The notes: a model not told the origin generated them from the letters alone. DNA of 64,000 bases from Rhizobiaceae bacterium (GCA_905339215.1 CAJPFN010000014.1:331547-395546), one strand, 5' to 3'. Positions 1 through 8,383 are shown, numbered from the stretch's first letter. Made by a program: numbers and translations.

Positions 1-1
1 C

Positions 2-1087
2 TGGGTGCTGCAGCCCGGCTCCAATGTCGGCGGCATCGGCATGGGCCTCGTGCGCATGGTGCGCCCGTGGAACGAGTGGCTGATCAACTGGGGATACGAC
101 ATCAACGAGGGTGTGGCGCATGTCGACAACGCCTATGCCGAGGGCGTCGCCCGCGATCTGATCGGCGATCCCGACATCGACATCGAAATCACTTCGGTCT
201 CCACCTGGACCGTCAACAACTGCTACGCCGCCCGCGCCCACAAGGGACGGGTCTTCTGCATGGGCGACGCGATCCACCGCCATCCGCCGTCGAACGGGCT
301 CGGCTCCAACACCTCGATCCAGGACAGCTTCAACCTCGCCTGGAAACTCGCCATGGTCGTCAGGGGCCAGGCGGGTCCCGCCCTGCTCGATACCTATTCG
401 GACGAGCGTGCGCCGGTGGCGAAGCAGATCGTCACGCGGGCCAACCAGTCGATCGAGGAATTCGGCCCGATCTTCGGCGCGCTCGGCCTGCTCGACTCGA
501 TCGACCCGGTGAAGATGCAGCAGAACATGGACGCGCGCTGCGACGACACCGGCGACGCGGAGACGCAGCGCGAGGCGATCCGCAAGGCGATCGCCTTCAA
601 GGTCTACGAATTCGACGCGCACGGCGTCGAGATGAACCAGCGCTACCGCTCCGACGCGATCGTCACCGACGGCCAGCCGGAACCGGCCTTCGCCAAAGAC
701 GCCGAGCTGCACTACCAGCCGACGACGTGGCCGGGCGCCCGGCTACCGCATGTCTGGGTCTTCGGCGCGGACGGCCGCAAGGTCTCGACCCTCGACCTCG
801 CCGGCAACGGCCGCTTTTCCATCCTGACCGGCATCGGCGGGCAGGGCTGGCTCGAAGCCGCCCGGACCGTCGGCGGAGAACTCGGCATCGACATCGCCTG
901 CCACACGATCGGCCCGCGCCAGCAGTGGCAGGACTTCACCGGCGACTGGGCGCGGGCCAGCGAGGTGCGCGATTCCGGCGTCGTCCTCGTGCGGCCCGAC
1001 CACCACGTCGCCTGGCGCGCCGAGGCGAAGGTGGCCGATCCGGCGGCGGAACTGCGCCGCGTCCTCAAGTCGATCCTGGCGAGGTGA
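2..1087 (+). CDS. FAD-dependent aromatic monooxygenase (phenol hydroxylase/TfdB type), 5' partial
   Basis: This is the C-terminal 361 residues of a flavin-dependent hydroxylase that would add a hydroxyl group to a phenolic ring using NAD(P)H and O2. The second FAD/ribityl motif is visible (GDAIHRHPP followed by a Gly-rich stretch and NLAWKLA, about residues 88-117 of the fragment), and the last ~130 residues look like the thioredoxin-fold tail of the phenol 2-monooxygenase/2,4-dichlorophenol 6-monooxygenase group. The N-terminal Rossmann GxGxxG half lies upstream of the window, so the apparent GTG start at position 5 is only an internal codon. Its stop is 5 bases before the intradiol dioxygenase start, and the dioxygenase Shine-Dalgarno (GAGGTGAG) overlaps this stop, so the two are co-transcribed. 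The ring-cleaving partner suggests the product is a catechol or hydroxyquinol. The substrate is unknown. Confidence 0.85.
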   Translation, partial: WVLQPGSNVGGIGMGLVRMVRPWNEWLINWGYDINEGVAHVDNAYAEGVARDLIGDPDIDIEITSVSTWTVNNCYAARAHKGRVFCMGDAIHRHPPSNGLGSNTSIQDSFNLAWKLAMVVRGQAGPALLDTYSDERAPVAKQIVTRANQSIEEFGPIFGALGLLDSIDPVKMQQNMDARCDDTGDAETQREAIRKAIAFKVYEFDAHGVEMNQRYRSDAIVTDGQPEPAFAKDAELHYQPTTWPGARLPHVWVFGADGRKVSTLDLAGNGRFSILTGIGGQGWLEAARTVGGELGIDIACHTIGPRQQWQDFTGDWARASEVRDSGVVLVRPDHHVAWRAEAKVADPAAELRRVLKSILAR

Positions 1088-1092
1088 GCATC

Positions 1093-1980
1093 ATGAACGT
1101 CGAACAGGAGAAGGGCTTCTTCACCGAGGAGAACTCGGTCGAGGTCGTCACCAGCCGCAACGCCGCGGCGAAGAACGAGCGGCTGAAATTCGCCATGGAG
1201 GTGATCACCCGCAAGCTGCACGAGGCGGTGAAGGAGATCGAGCCGACGCAGGACGAGTGGTTCGAGGCGATTCTGTTCCTCACCAACACCGGCCACATGT
1301 GCAACGAGTGGCGGCAGGAGTTCATCCTTCTGTCCGACGTGCTCGGCGTGTCGATGCTGGTCGATGCGATCAACAACCGCAAACCGTCCGGCGCCTCGGA
1401 ATCGACCGTGCTCGGGCCGTTCCACGTCGCCAACGCGCCGGAACTGCCGATGGGCGCCAACATCTGCCTCGACCACAAGGGCGAGGACATGGTGATCTCC
1501 GGCCGCATCCTCGATACCGACGGCAGACCGGTCGCCGACGCGGTGATCGACGTCTGGCAGGCGAACGACGAGGGCTTCTACGACGTGCAGCAGAAGGGCA
1601 TCCAGCCCGACTTCAACCTGCGCGGCGTGTTCCGCACCGGCGCCGACGGCCGCTACTGGTTCCGCGCCGTGAAGCCGAAGTTCTACCCGATCCCGGACGA
1701 CGGGCCGGTGGGCAAGATGCTTCGCGCGCTCGGCCGCCACCCCTACCGCCCGGCGCACCTGCACTACATCATCAAAGCCGACGGCTTCGAGAGTCTGACC
1801 ACCCACATCTTCGATCCCCACGATCCCTACATCAACTCCGATGCGGTGTTCGGCGTGAAGGAAAGCCTGCTCGCCGAATTTCGCACGGTCGACGACCCGG
1901 CGAGGGCGAAGGAACTCGGTTTCTCCGGCTGGTTCTGGGAAGTCGAGCACGACTTCGTTCTGGCGCGACAGGCGGCGTGA
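1093..1980 (+). CDS. Intradiol ring-cleavage dioxygenase (hydroxyquinol/catechol 1,2-dioxygenase)
   Basis: This 295-residue non-heme Fe(III) dioxygenase cleaves a 1,2-dihydroxylated ring between the hydroxyls to a muconate or maleylacetate-type product. An N-terminal helical dimerisation domain (about 1-105) precedes the catalytic beta-sandwich. The four iron ligands are recognisable: Tyr163 (GFYDVQQ), Tyr198 (KFYPIPDD), His222 and His224 (RPAHLHY). The LGPFHV motif and the length fit the hydroxyquinol/catechol 1,2-dioxygenase branch. The ATG at 1093 has GAGGTGAG 6 bases upstream; the long reading frame upstream of it is a shadow of the hydroxylase gene. No maleylacetate reductase or muconate cycloisomerase is in the window, so the pathway must continue elsewhere. 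Hydroxyquinol specificity is a guess; catechol or chlorocatechol are possible. Confidence 0.9.
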   Translation: MNVEQEKGFFTEENSVEVVTSRNAAAKNERLKFAMEVITRKLHEAVKEIEPTQDEWFEAILFLTNTGHMCNEWRQEFILLSDVLGVSMLVDAINNRKPSGASESTVLGPFHVANAPELPMGANICLDHKGEDMVISGRILDTDGRPVADAVIDVWQANDEGFYDVQQKGIQPDFNLRGVFRTGADGRYWFRAVKPKFYPIPDDGPVGKMLRALGRHPYRPAHLHYIIKADGFESLTTHIFDPHDPYINSDAVFGVKESLLAEFRTVDDPARAKELGFSGWFWEVEHDFVLARQAA

Positions 1981-2022
1981 CAGGCGCGGAGCGGGGCGCT
2001 CCGCCGGCCGGGTTGCCCCGGT

Positions 2023-2115
2023 ACGTCGTCGGGGGCCGTCTATCTTGCGTCCGACGAATCGACCTATGTGACGGGCGCCGATCTTCGCGTCGACGGCGGC
2101 GCGCCGGCTCGGTGA
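2023..2115 (+). pseudogene. C-terminal remnant of a short-chain dehydrogenase/reductase
   Basis: Reading frame 1 directly after the dioxygenase stop encodes AVYLASDESTYVTGADLRVD, then GGAPAR and a TGA at 2113. This is the near-invariant C-terminal signature of classical SDR enzymes (the LASDxSxYVTGxxLxVDGG block). The preceding residues (about 1981-2025) do not look like SDR, and there is no start codon, TGxxxGIG motif or YxxxK site, so only about 30 codons survive. The rest has evidently been deleted, with one breakpoint close behind the dioxygenase gene. The original enzyme was probably a third gene of the catabolic operon. The remnant ends 13 bases before the ABM gene. Confidence 0.75.
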
Positions 2116-2128
2116 GGGAGAAAGTCGA

Positions 2129-2434
2129 ATGATCACGGAAGTCGCGACAGTCAAGGTGAAGCCGGGCTCGGAAGAGGATTTCGCGGCGGCGGTGCGGAAG
2201 GCCGCGGATGTGTTCCGCCGCGCCGAAGGTTGCCTCGGCTTCGGCCTCGTGCGCTGCATCGAGGATCCGGCGGAGTTCGACGTGGTCATCCGCTGGCGCA
2301 CGCTTGAAGACCATACGGTCGGCTTCCGCAGCTCGCCGCTCTTCGCAGAATGGCGGGCGCTGGTCGGCCCGCATTTCGCCGAGCCGCCATCGGTCAAGCA
2401 CTATTCCAACCGGTTCGAACCGATCGACTTCTGA
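2129..2434 (+). CDS. Antibiotic biosynthesis monooxygenase (ABM) domain protein
   Basis: This 101-residue protein fits a single dimeric alpha/beta ABM ferredoxin-like fold. The opening TEVATVKVKPG strand, the central EGCLGF..VRCIEDP segment and the TLEDHTVGFRSSPLFAEW segment are typical. Such proteins act on quinones or heme, or serve as small accessory enzymes in aromatic degradation. A GAGGGAGAA ribosome-binding site precedes the ATG. It is the last gene of the plus-strand aromatic cluster and sits immediately after the SDR remnant. A role in handling the hydroxyquinol or quinone intermediate is plausible from context but not shown. Confidence 0.75.
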   Translation: MITEVATVKVKPGSEEDFAAAVRKAADVFRRAEGCLGFGLVRCIEDPAEFDVVIRWRTLEDHTVGFRSSPLFAEWRALVGPHFAEPPSVKHYSNRFEPIDF

Positions 2435-2476
2435 CGTCTTCGCCGAACCGCGCTGGAGGATCGCCGGGGCCGGTGC

Positions 2477-2560
2477 TCGGTTGCCGACGATCGTGCGGCC
2501 ATCGACGACGAGAGTGTGGCCGCTGGTGAAGGCGCCTGCCGCCGTGGCGGGATTGCCGCA
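2477..2560 (-). pseudogene. Possible second SDR C-terminal remnant (degenerate)
   Basis: On the minus strand this stretch encodes GAFTSGHTLVVDGRTIVGN, which resembles the SDR end motif (xxFVTGHTLVVDGG). No SDR body is found in the adjoining frame, and the frame runs on without a stop into antisense of the ABM gene. It lies in the ~300 bp gap between the convergent ABM gene and the ABC operon. The other bases of that gap (2435-2476 and 2561-2733) show no recognisable feature. The call rests only on motif resemblance over about 19 codons. Confidence 0.4.
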
Positions 2561-2733
2561 GTGGAAACGGAGCCAGTACGGTTCCCTCCAGGAGAGGATG
2601 ACTGGTCGAACAACCGCGATAGCTGACGCCCCATCGGCAAAGTCAGTCCCATATGCAGTGCGGCATGGGAGGACTGCGGCGCCCAATTGGAGCCGCAGCC
2701 CAGTTGTATGCGGACGTTTCCGCGCGCGGAAAC

Positions 2734-3681
2734 CTACCCCGTCTTTCGTTTCGAGAACTGCCGGTCGGCGATGACGCCGAGCAGGATCACCGATCCCATG
2801 ACCGCGAAATTGAGCGAGCTCGGGATGCCGAGCAGGTTGACCAGGTTCTGCAGCACCTGAAGCAGAACGGTGCCCAGCACGACGCCGAGGATAGAACCCT
2901 CACCGCCCCTCAGGGAACATCCGCCGAGCACCGCGGCGGCGATCGCATAGAGTTCGTAGAAATTGCCGTGCGAGGAGGGGGAGATGGAGCGCGTGTACAT
3001 GGCGATGAAGATCGCTGCGACCGCAGTGAGGCCGCAGCAGATGACGTAGGCGGCGATGACGACCCGGCCGGTGTTGATGCCGCTGTAGCGCGCCGCTTCC
3101 TCGTTCTTGCCAACCGCGAACAGATAGCGGCCGAATACCGAGCGATGCAGCACCAGACCCATGACGAGCGTGATCGCGAGGAAGGCGATCAGGCTGTGCG
3201 GAACACCGTAGAAGCGGCCGGCCGTCAGCCATTCGAGCACCGGGAAGGAAGCGCCGAAAGGAAATCCGGCGGTGGCGTCCTCGGTATAGTAGCGTGCGAT
3301 GCCGCGATAGATCAGCAGGCCGCACAAGGTCACGACGAATGGCTGGAGGCCCATCTTCGCGACGAGAAGTCCGTGCGCCATGCCGATCATGCAGCCGAGC
3401 ACGAGAACCAGGACCACTGCCATGCCCGGCGCGAGCGCACCGCTGGAGACGAGGTCGACGAAGATGACGCCGAGGAGCGCGATGATCGAACCGACCGACA
3501 GTTCGATGCCGCCCGAGATGATGACGAAGGCCTGGGCGACGGCGAAGATGCCGAACAGGCCGATCAGATTGGCCGTGTTGGAGAGGTTGATCGGCGACAG
3601 GAACCTCGGGTTGATGATCGCGACGACGGTGCCGACCACGAGGATGAGGATGAGAAGCCCGAGATCCTTGCGGCCGATCAT
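2734..3681 (-). CDS. Sugar-type ABC transporter permease (RbsC family)
   Basis: This 315-residue inner-membrane permease has about 8-10 hydrophobic segments and the BPD_transp_2 signature IISGGIELSVGSIIAL around residues 55-70. It would form the channel for a carbohydrate or related small solute together with the ATPase encoded just upstream. The ATG at 3681 is chosen because it has a GAAAGG ribosome site and starts just before the first membrane helix. A longer frame back to 3795 would overlap the ATPase gene and has a non-membrane Arg/Ser-rich head. It is the last gene of the minus-strand operon (SDR, two binding proteins, ATPase, permease), 25 bases after the ATPase stop. Confidence 0.9.
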   Translation of the reverse strand: MIGRKDLGLLILILVVGTVVAIINPRFLSPINLSNTANLIGLFGIFAVAQAFVIISGGIELSVGSIIALLGVIFVDLVSSGALAPGMAVVLVLVLGCMIGMAHGLLVAKMGLQPFVVTLCGLLIYRGIARYYTEDATAGFPFGASFPVLEWLTAGRFYGVPHSLIAFLAITLVMGLVLHRSVFGRYLFAVGKNEEAARYSGINTGRVVIAAYVICCGLTAVAAIFIAMYTRSISPSSHGNFYELYAIAAAVLGGCSLRGGEGSILGVVLGTVLLQVLQNLVNLLGIPSSLNFAVMGSVILLGVIADRQFSKRKTG

Positions 3682-3706
3682 GATTCGCGAAAACCTTTCG
3701 TTTGCC

Positions 3707-5248
3707 TCAAGCGGCAAGCCTGCCGACGGCGAGCGACATGATCGCCTGCTCGCTGAGCGCGCCGCGTTGGAGGAGCCCGGCGATGCGGCCCTCATGCATG
3801 ACGGCGACGCGGTCGCTGACGCCGATGATTTCCTCCATGTCGGACGAGATCATCAGGATGCCGACTCCCTGGTCCGAGAGTTCGCGCATCAACCGGTAGA
3901 TTTCGTTCTTGGCGCCGACGTCGATGCCGCGCGTCGGCTCGTCGAAGATCAGCACACGCGGCCGCATCGAAAGCCACTTTGCCAGCACCACCTTCTGCTG
4001 ATTGCCGCCCGATAGCGACCCCGCCCTGACAGTCATGGCCGGCGCGCGGATATCCAGCCTCTCGCGCTGGATACGCGCCTGCCGGTCCTCCGCTGCCGTG
4101 TCGATGATTCCGCGACGCGCGCTTTCGCCGAGATTGGCGAGCGTGATGTTGGATCGGATGGGGAAGTCGAGGACAAGGCCGCAGCGCTTCCTGTCCTCCG
4201 GGACAAGATAAAGGCCGTGGGCGATCGTCGCGGCTGGCGAGGCAGGAGGAAGCGGCCTGCCATCGACGCGGATCTCGCCCGACAGCGGCGCGTCGAGGCC
4301 GAAGACGGTGCGCGCCAGTTCGGTGCGCCCCGAGCCGACGAGCCCCGCCAGCCCGACGATCTCGCCGCGGCGCAGGTCCAGGTCCACCGTCTGGTCGGGG
4401 CGGTAGGCAGTGCGGACCGCGGCCAGTTCGAGGATCGCATCGCCCGGCGGGCCTGCCGGGGCGCGATATACGGTCTTGAGATCGCGGCCGATCATGTGGC
4501 GGATCATCGTCTCGGCATGGATTTCGCCCCTGTCGAGCCGGGCGACGCATCGGCCGTCGCGCAGCACGACCACCCGGTCGGCGGCATGCCCGATCTCCGC
4601 GAGGCGATGGGTGATGAGGATGACGGAAACGCCGTCGGCCTTCAGCCGGGAGATGGTCGCAAGCAGGCGTTCCGTCTCCGAGGAGGTGAGCGTCGACGTG
4701 GGTTCGTCCATGATGACGAGCCGCGCCTTCAGGGACAGCGCCTTGGCGATCTCGACGAGCTGCCTCTGGGCGAGGGACAGCGCCGACAGCGGCGTGGCGG
4801 CGTCGAAGTCTGCGCCGAGTTGAGTGAGGAGCGGCTGAGCCCTTCGGTTGAGTTCGCGATCGTCGACGAAGCGGAGGAGGCCGCCCCTTAGGGGCTCGCG
4901 GCCGATGAAGATGTTGGCGCCGACGGTGAGGTTCTCGAACAGGTTGAGTTCCTGGTGGACGAAGGCGATGCCACCAGCCATCGACCGCGCGACCGTCAGG
5001 CCGGTCATGGGCTCGCCGTCGAGCACGATCACGCCGGCGCTCGGCGCGACCACGCCGCCGAGGATTTTCATCAACGTGGACTTGCCTGCGCCGTTTTCGC
5101 CGACAAGGCCGATGACTTCGCCGGGGCCGACCGAAAGGCTGACGTCGTCGAGGGCCCGCACCCCGGGAAAGGATTTCGATATGCCCGTCATCTCGAGAAA
5201 GGGAATCGGCATGATCGGTGCGGCACGCGCTTCATAAACTTCAGGCAT
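3707..5248 (-). CDS. Sugar ABC transporter ATP-binding protein, tandem ATPase (RbsA/MglA type)
   Basis: This 513-residue protein carries two fused nucleotide-binding domains, as in RbsA, MglA and XylG. Domain 1 has an intact Walker A (GENGAGKST, residues 50-58), a divergent signature (LSLAQRQLVEIAKAL) and Walker B VIMDEPTS. Domain 2 has the degenerate P-loop GLVGSGRTE typical of the family, the signature LSGGNQQKVVLAKW and Walker B LIFDEPTRGID. The first 12 residues are not conserved-looking and Met13 (5212) is an alternative start; neither has a strong ribosome site. It would energise the 2734-3681 permease. Confidence 0.9.
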   Translation of the reverse strand: MPEVYEARAAPIMPIPFLEMTGISKSFPGVRALDDVSLSVGPGEVIGLVGENGAGKSTLMKILGGVVAPSAGVIVLDGEPMTGLTVARSMAGGIAFVHQELNLFENLTVGANIFIGREPLRGGLLRFVDDRELNRRAQPLLTQLGADFDAATPLSALSLAQRQLVEIAKALSLKARLVIMDEPTSTLTSSETERLLATISRLKADGVSVILITHRLAEIGHAADRVVVLRDGRCVARLDRGEIHAETMIRHMIGRDLKTVYRAPAGPPGDAILELAAVRTAYRPDQTVDLDLRRGEIVGLAGLVGSGRTELARTVFGLDAPLSGEIRVDGRPLPPASPAATIAHGLYLVPEDRKRCGLVLDFPIRSNITLANLGESARRGIIDTAAEDRQARIQRERLDIRAPAMTVRAGSLSGGNQQKVVLAKWLSMRPRVLIFDEPTRGIDVGAKNEIYRLMRELSDQGVGILMISSDMEEIIGVSDRVAVMHEGRIAGLLQRGALSEQAIMSLAVGRLAA

Positions 5249-5255
5249 CGCCCGA

Positions 5256-5287
5256 GCAGGCCGGCGGGAGGTGTTCTGCCGGCCTGC
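5256..5287 (-). terminator. Intercistronic hairpin downstream of binding-protein gene
   Basis: A perfect 10-bp GC-rich stem (5256-5265 with 5278-5287) and a 12-base loop lie between the binding-protein stop at 5300 and the ATPase start at 5248. There is no U-run. Such hairpins commonly stabilise or attenuate the upstream binding-protein message so that more binding protein than transporter is made. That role is inferred from position. Confidence 0.5.
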
Positions 5288-5299
5288 GGGCCCGAGGCT

Positions 5300-6250
5300 T
5301 CAGCCGCTGATCCTGTCCTTCAGCTCGGCCTCGAACGCGTCGACGTTGCTCTTGTCGATCATCTTGGTGGGGACGATTATCAACTCGTTCGCGGGAACGA
5401 CCGACTTGTCTCCTTCGAGGTATTTCGCCATCAGCTTCATGCCCTGATAGCCCCATTCATAGGGATCCTGGACGACCGTGCCGGCAATGGTGCCTTCCCT
5501 CACCCCGCCCAACGTGATCGGATCCTCGTCGAAGGCGACGACCGTGACCTGGCCGAGCTTGCCGGATTCCTTCAGAACCTCGTAGATGCGCGGCGGATTG
5601 TAGGAGTAGAAGCCGACCATGCAGTCGATGTCCGGATTCGCGGCAAGCGCGTCCTCGACATTGCGCTTGGCGCGGGTCATGTCGATGTCGTCGCCGCGCA
5701 CGTCGATCAGCTCCACCTTGGAGCCGGCGATGACGGACTTCATGCCCTCGATGCGCTCGCGCGCGTTGTCGGCGCCGGGCAGCCCGACGAAGCCGATGCA
5801 CTTGCCGCCGTCCGGCAGCGCCTTCAGCGCGATCTCGCCCGCCTGCTTGCCGGCGTCGGTGTTCGACGAGCCGATATAGGCGATGCGGTTCGTGTCCGGC
5901 GCGTCGGAGTCGGTCGTGAACAGCGGCACCTGGCCGCCGATACGATTGAGTGCGTCCGTCGAGGACTTTGGATCGACCGCGCTGACCATGATGGCGGAGA
6001 CGCCGGCGGCGACCAGATCGTCCATCAGACGCTGCTGGACCGCGGCGGCGGCCTGCTCGGGATACTTGAATTGCAGGTCGTAGTTAGGCAACTCGCCCTG
6101 CGCCTTCTTCACGCCGGCTTCGGCGAGCTTCCAGAAGTCGGAGGCGCCGTTGACGACGAAGGCGAGCGCCTTCTTTTCCTGTGCGAGGCTGGTGGATGCC
6201 GTCAGCGCGGCGACGAGCGTCAGGGCGACGGTCGAAATTCGCAATTTCAT
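5300..6250 (-). CDS. Periplasmic sugar-binding protein, RbsB-like (first of two)
   Basis: This 316-residue protein begins with a classical signal peptide (MKLRISTVALTLVAALTAS, cleavage near SLAQ-EK). A type I periplasmic-binding fold (Peripla_BP_4) follows, with FVVNGASDFW near the mature start, SAVDPKSS around residue 106 and TTDSDAPDTNRIAYIG in the hinge region. It should deliver ligand to the adjacent permease and ATPase. The ATG has a GGAGAG ribosome site. A second, only distantly similar binding protein is encoded immediately upstream, so the locus has two receptors on this strand. The ligand cannot be read from the sequence. Confidence 0.88.
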   Translation of the reverse strand: MKLRISTVALTLVAALTASTSLAQEKKALAFVVNGASDFWKLAEAGVKKAQGELPNYDLQFKYPEQAAAAVQQRLMDDLVAAGVSAIMVSAVDPKSSTDALNRIGGQVPLFTTDSDAPDTNRIAYIGSSNTDAGKQAGEIALKALPDGGKCIGFVGLPGADNARERIEGMKSVIAGSKVELIDVRGDDIDMTRAKRNVEDALAANPDIDCMVGFYSYNPPRIYEVLKESGKLGQVTVVAFDEDPITLGGVREGTIAGTVVQDPYEWGYQGMKLMAKYLEGDKSVVPANELIIVPTKMIDKSNVDAFEAELKDRISG

Positions 6251-6327
6251 GTCACTCTCCTTCGTTTCGGTCAGACAAGAACAGCCGCCCCGCGTCGCGT
6301 ATGCGGCGCAGCTGCCGGTCGATGGAT

Positions 6328-6352
6328 GCCGCCAGGCAGGTTGCCTGGCGGC
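6328..6352 (-). terminator. Intercistronic hairpin after the second binding-protein gene
   Basis: A perfect 11-bp inverted repeat (6328-6338 with 6342-6352) has a 3-base loop and sits between the two binding-protein genes, just after the stop at 6362 in the direction of transcription. It lacks a U-tract. Like the hairpin at 5256, it may terminate partially or protect the 3' end of the binding-protein message. Confidence 0.5.
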
Positions 6353-6361
6353 GGAGGGGGA

Positions 6362-7354
6362 TCAGCCGCCGATGCAGGTGGCCGCAGTCTCCTGCGTGCA
6401 CTCGTCGAGGCCGGTGAACATCGGGTCTTCGACGGTCTCGCCCTTGATGAGCTGGATCAGCACGTCCGGTGCGCGCAGGCCCATCTCGAACGGCCGCTGG
6501 CCGACCTGGATATGGCTGTGGCCGGCCTTGAGCGCGTCCATCTGCGGCGGTAGCGTGTCGCCGGCGATGATGACGAGTTCCTTGCTCTTGAGGCGCGGTT
6601 CAAGCGCCGTCGTGGTCGCCGCATAGGCTTCGGGTCCGAATTGGGCCCAGCCGCCGACCAGGATGAAGGCGTCGAGATCGGCGTTGGCGCCGGTCACGTC
6701 GGCCAGCTGCTGGTTGGCGGTCGGGATGTCGTCATTGGTGTAGAGGGGGCAGCCGTCGATTTCGGTCCATCCGCCTTCGCCCTTCAGGCGCTCGATGCCC
6801 TTGCTGCCGCTGATCGTGTCGCGGAAGCCCGCGGCCCGCTCGTTGATGTTGGCTGCGGCCACGTTGCCGAGCTGCAGGCAGACCGAGCCGCCGTCGGGCT
6901 TCAGCGTCTTCAGGTGCCCGGCCATCTTGACGCCCATGTCGTAGTTGTAGGTGCCGAGATAGGTCTTGCGCAGCGCCTTGTCCTCCGGGAGCAGGTCGGC
7001 GTCGATCGTCATGATCGGGATCGCCGGCGCCTTCTCCTTCAGCATGGCGGCCATGGCCGGCGCATTCGACGGCGAGATCGCGATGCCGGCCACGTCAGGC
7101 CGTGCGATCAGGTCGGCAACGAGCTGAACCTCGCCGGCCTCGTCCGAGGACAGTGCCGGACCGGTGTAAAGACAGGTATACTCCGAGGTCGGATTGTTCT
7201 CGTTCCACTTGGCGCAGCCATTGCCGAGCACGGTGAAGAACGGGTTGTCGAGGCCCTTGACCACGACGGCCAGCGTCTTCTTCTCCTGCGTGACGGCCTG
7301 GCCGGCGGTCATGGCAAGGACCGCGACCGCGGCCAGAAGCATTGTCTTTCTCAT
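6362..7354 (-). CDS. Periplasmic sugar-binding protein, RbsB-like (second of two)
   Basis: This 330-residue secreted protein has a signal peptide (MRKTMLLAAVAVLAMTAGQA, cleavage near VTQ-EKK) and a type I binding fold: VVVKGLDNPFF near the mature start, DVAGIAISPSN and IMTIDADLLPED in domain 1, and QVGQRPFEMG near the C-terminus. The several Cys residues (CAKWN, YTCLYTG, CLQLG, GCPLYT, C-terminal DECTQETAATC) suggest disulfides, unlike the neighbouring receptor. It may serve the divergent ATPase/permease pair at 8528-10371, which has no binding protein of its own, or share the minus-strand transporter. That pairing is inference. Confidence 0.85.
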   Translation of the reverse strand: MRKTMLLAAVAVLAMTAGQAVTQEKKTLAVVVKGLDNPFFTVLGNGCAKWNENNPTSEYTCLYTGPALSSDEAGEVQLVADLIARPDVAGIAISPSNAPAMAAMLKEKAPAIPIMTIDADLLPEDKALRKTYLGTYNYDMGVKMAGHLKTLKPDGGSVCLQLGNVAAANINERAAGFRDTISGSKGIERLKGEGGWTEIDGCPLYTNDDIPTANQQLADVTGANADLDAFILVGGWAQFGPEAYAATTTALEPRLKSKELVIIAGDTLPPQMDALKAGHSHIQVGQRPFEMGLRAPDVLIQLIKGETVEDPMFTGLDECTQETAATCIGG

Positions 7355-7408
7355 CTCATTCCTCCCTTGGCTTGATGAGACTTCGCGGGAACAGCCCGCC
7401 TCGCTTCC

Positions 7409-8383
7409 TCATCCCGGATACCAGATCCGTCTCGGCTCTTCGGCCGGACGGACATAGTCCCAGGCTGAATCGATCAATCGTCGAAGGTCGTACGCCGGAC
7501 GCCAGCCGAGCTCGGCCTTGGCACGGCTGTTGTCCATCCAGTTGCTGACGTAGGACGCCCGGATCGGCGTCGCCGGCAGGCCGCGCGTGCGGGCGAGATG
7601 GGTGGCCACCGCCCCGTAATCCACCGGCTCGTCCATCGCGATGTTGTAGAGGCGCCGACGGGCGGCCGGCGCGGTGAGCGCCAGCACGATCGCCTCGACC
7701 AGGTCGTCGACATGGACGAAATTGCGCTTGAGCGGCGTCCCGTCGGCCTCCTGCAGCAGCGGCACCGCGCCTTCGCGGCGGGAGCGTTCGGCGACATCCT
7801 TTGCGACCATCGTCTTCCAGTCCGGTCCGCCGAAGACGTCGTCGCCGAAGGACAGGCTGTAGCGGAAGTCGTCCTTCTCCATGATCCAGGGCGCACGCAG
7901 GCAGCACCAGTCGATGCCGTACTGGATGCCGTACTGTTCGACCATCACCTCCTCGATCACCTTGGACAGCGCATAGCAGCCGGGATAGGCCATGTGCGGC
8001 GCGTCCTCGGTGATCGGCGCGGGATGGCGATGGAAGAAATGGCCGACCGCGGCGTCGCCGCCGATCAGGACGAAGCGTTTCGCGTCCGGGCTCTGCCGGA
8101 ACTCCTCCAGCAGCCAAAACAGGCCCTTGACGGTCACGTCCATGACCTCGTCCGGCGTCTCCTTGCATGTGGCGAGATGGACGACGTGCGTGACCCCGCG
8201 CATGGCCTCGCGGCACACCGCCCGGTCGGCGATCGATCCGACGACGACGGAGAGACCGTCCTCTTCCGGCAACCTGCGATTGTGGCAGAGCGCCCTGACG
8301 GCCGGCGCGGGCGCCTCGCGCCGCAGCCGCGAGATGAAGGCGCGCCCGACCTTGCCCGTTGCTCCCGTGACCAGGATCAGCAT
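7409..8383 (-). CDS. NAD-dependent epimerase/dehydratase family protein (extended SDR)
   Basis: This 324-residue extended SDR has the nucleotide-binding GATGKVG (residues 6-12) and the active-site tetrad region CYALSK (YxxxK), with RNFVHVDDLVEAI typical of sugar-nucleotide epimerase-like enzymes. It lies first in the minus-strand ABC operon, about 50 bases before the second binding protein, so it probably oxidises or isomerises the imported compound or its derivative. Some relatives are uronate dehydrogenases or lactone-forming enzymes. The exact reaction cannot be assigned. Confidence 0.8.
   Translation of the reverse strand: MLILVTGATGKVGRAFISRLRREAPAPAVRALCHNRRLPEEDGLSVVVGSIADRAVCREAMRGVTHVVHLATCKETPDEVMDVTVKGLFWLLEEFRQSPDAKRFVLIGGDAAVGHFFHRHPAPITEDAPHMAYPGCYALSKVIEEVMVEQYGIQYGIDWCCLRAPWIMEKDDFRYSLSFGDDVFGGPDWKTMVAKDVAERSRREGAVPLLQEADGTPLKRNFVHVDDLVEAIVLALTAPAARRRLYNIAMDEPVDYGAVATHLARTRGLPATPIRASYVSNWMDNSRAKAELGWRPAYDLRRLIDSAWDYVRPAEEPRRIWYPG

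Noticed and set aside
67..1092. Long in-frame extension upstream of the dioxygenase
   Set aside because: Arg/His-rich antisense-like sequence reading through the hydroxylase gene in another frame; the ATG at 1093 has a ribosome site and starts the family-conserved region.
712..2397. 561-codon minus-strand frame
   Set aside because: Lies antisense to the hydroxylase, dioxygenase and ABM genes, whose products are clearly recognisable; no domain in this frame.
2653..3741. 362-codon plus-strand frame opposite the permease
   Set aside because: Asp/Glu/His/Arg-rich shadow of a GC-rich membrane-protein gene; no ribosome site or domain.
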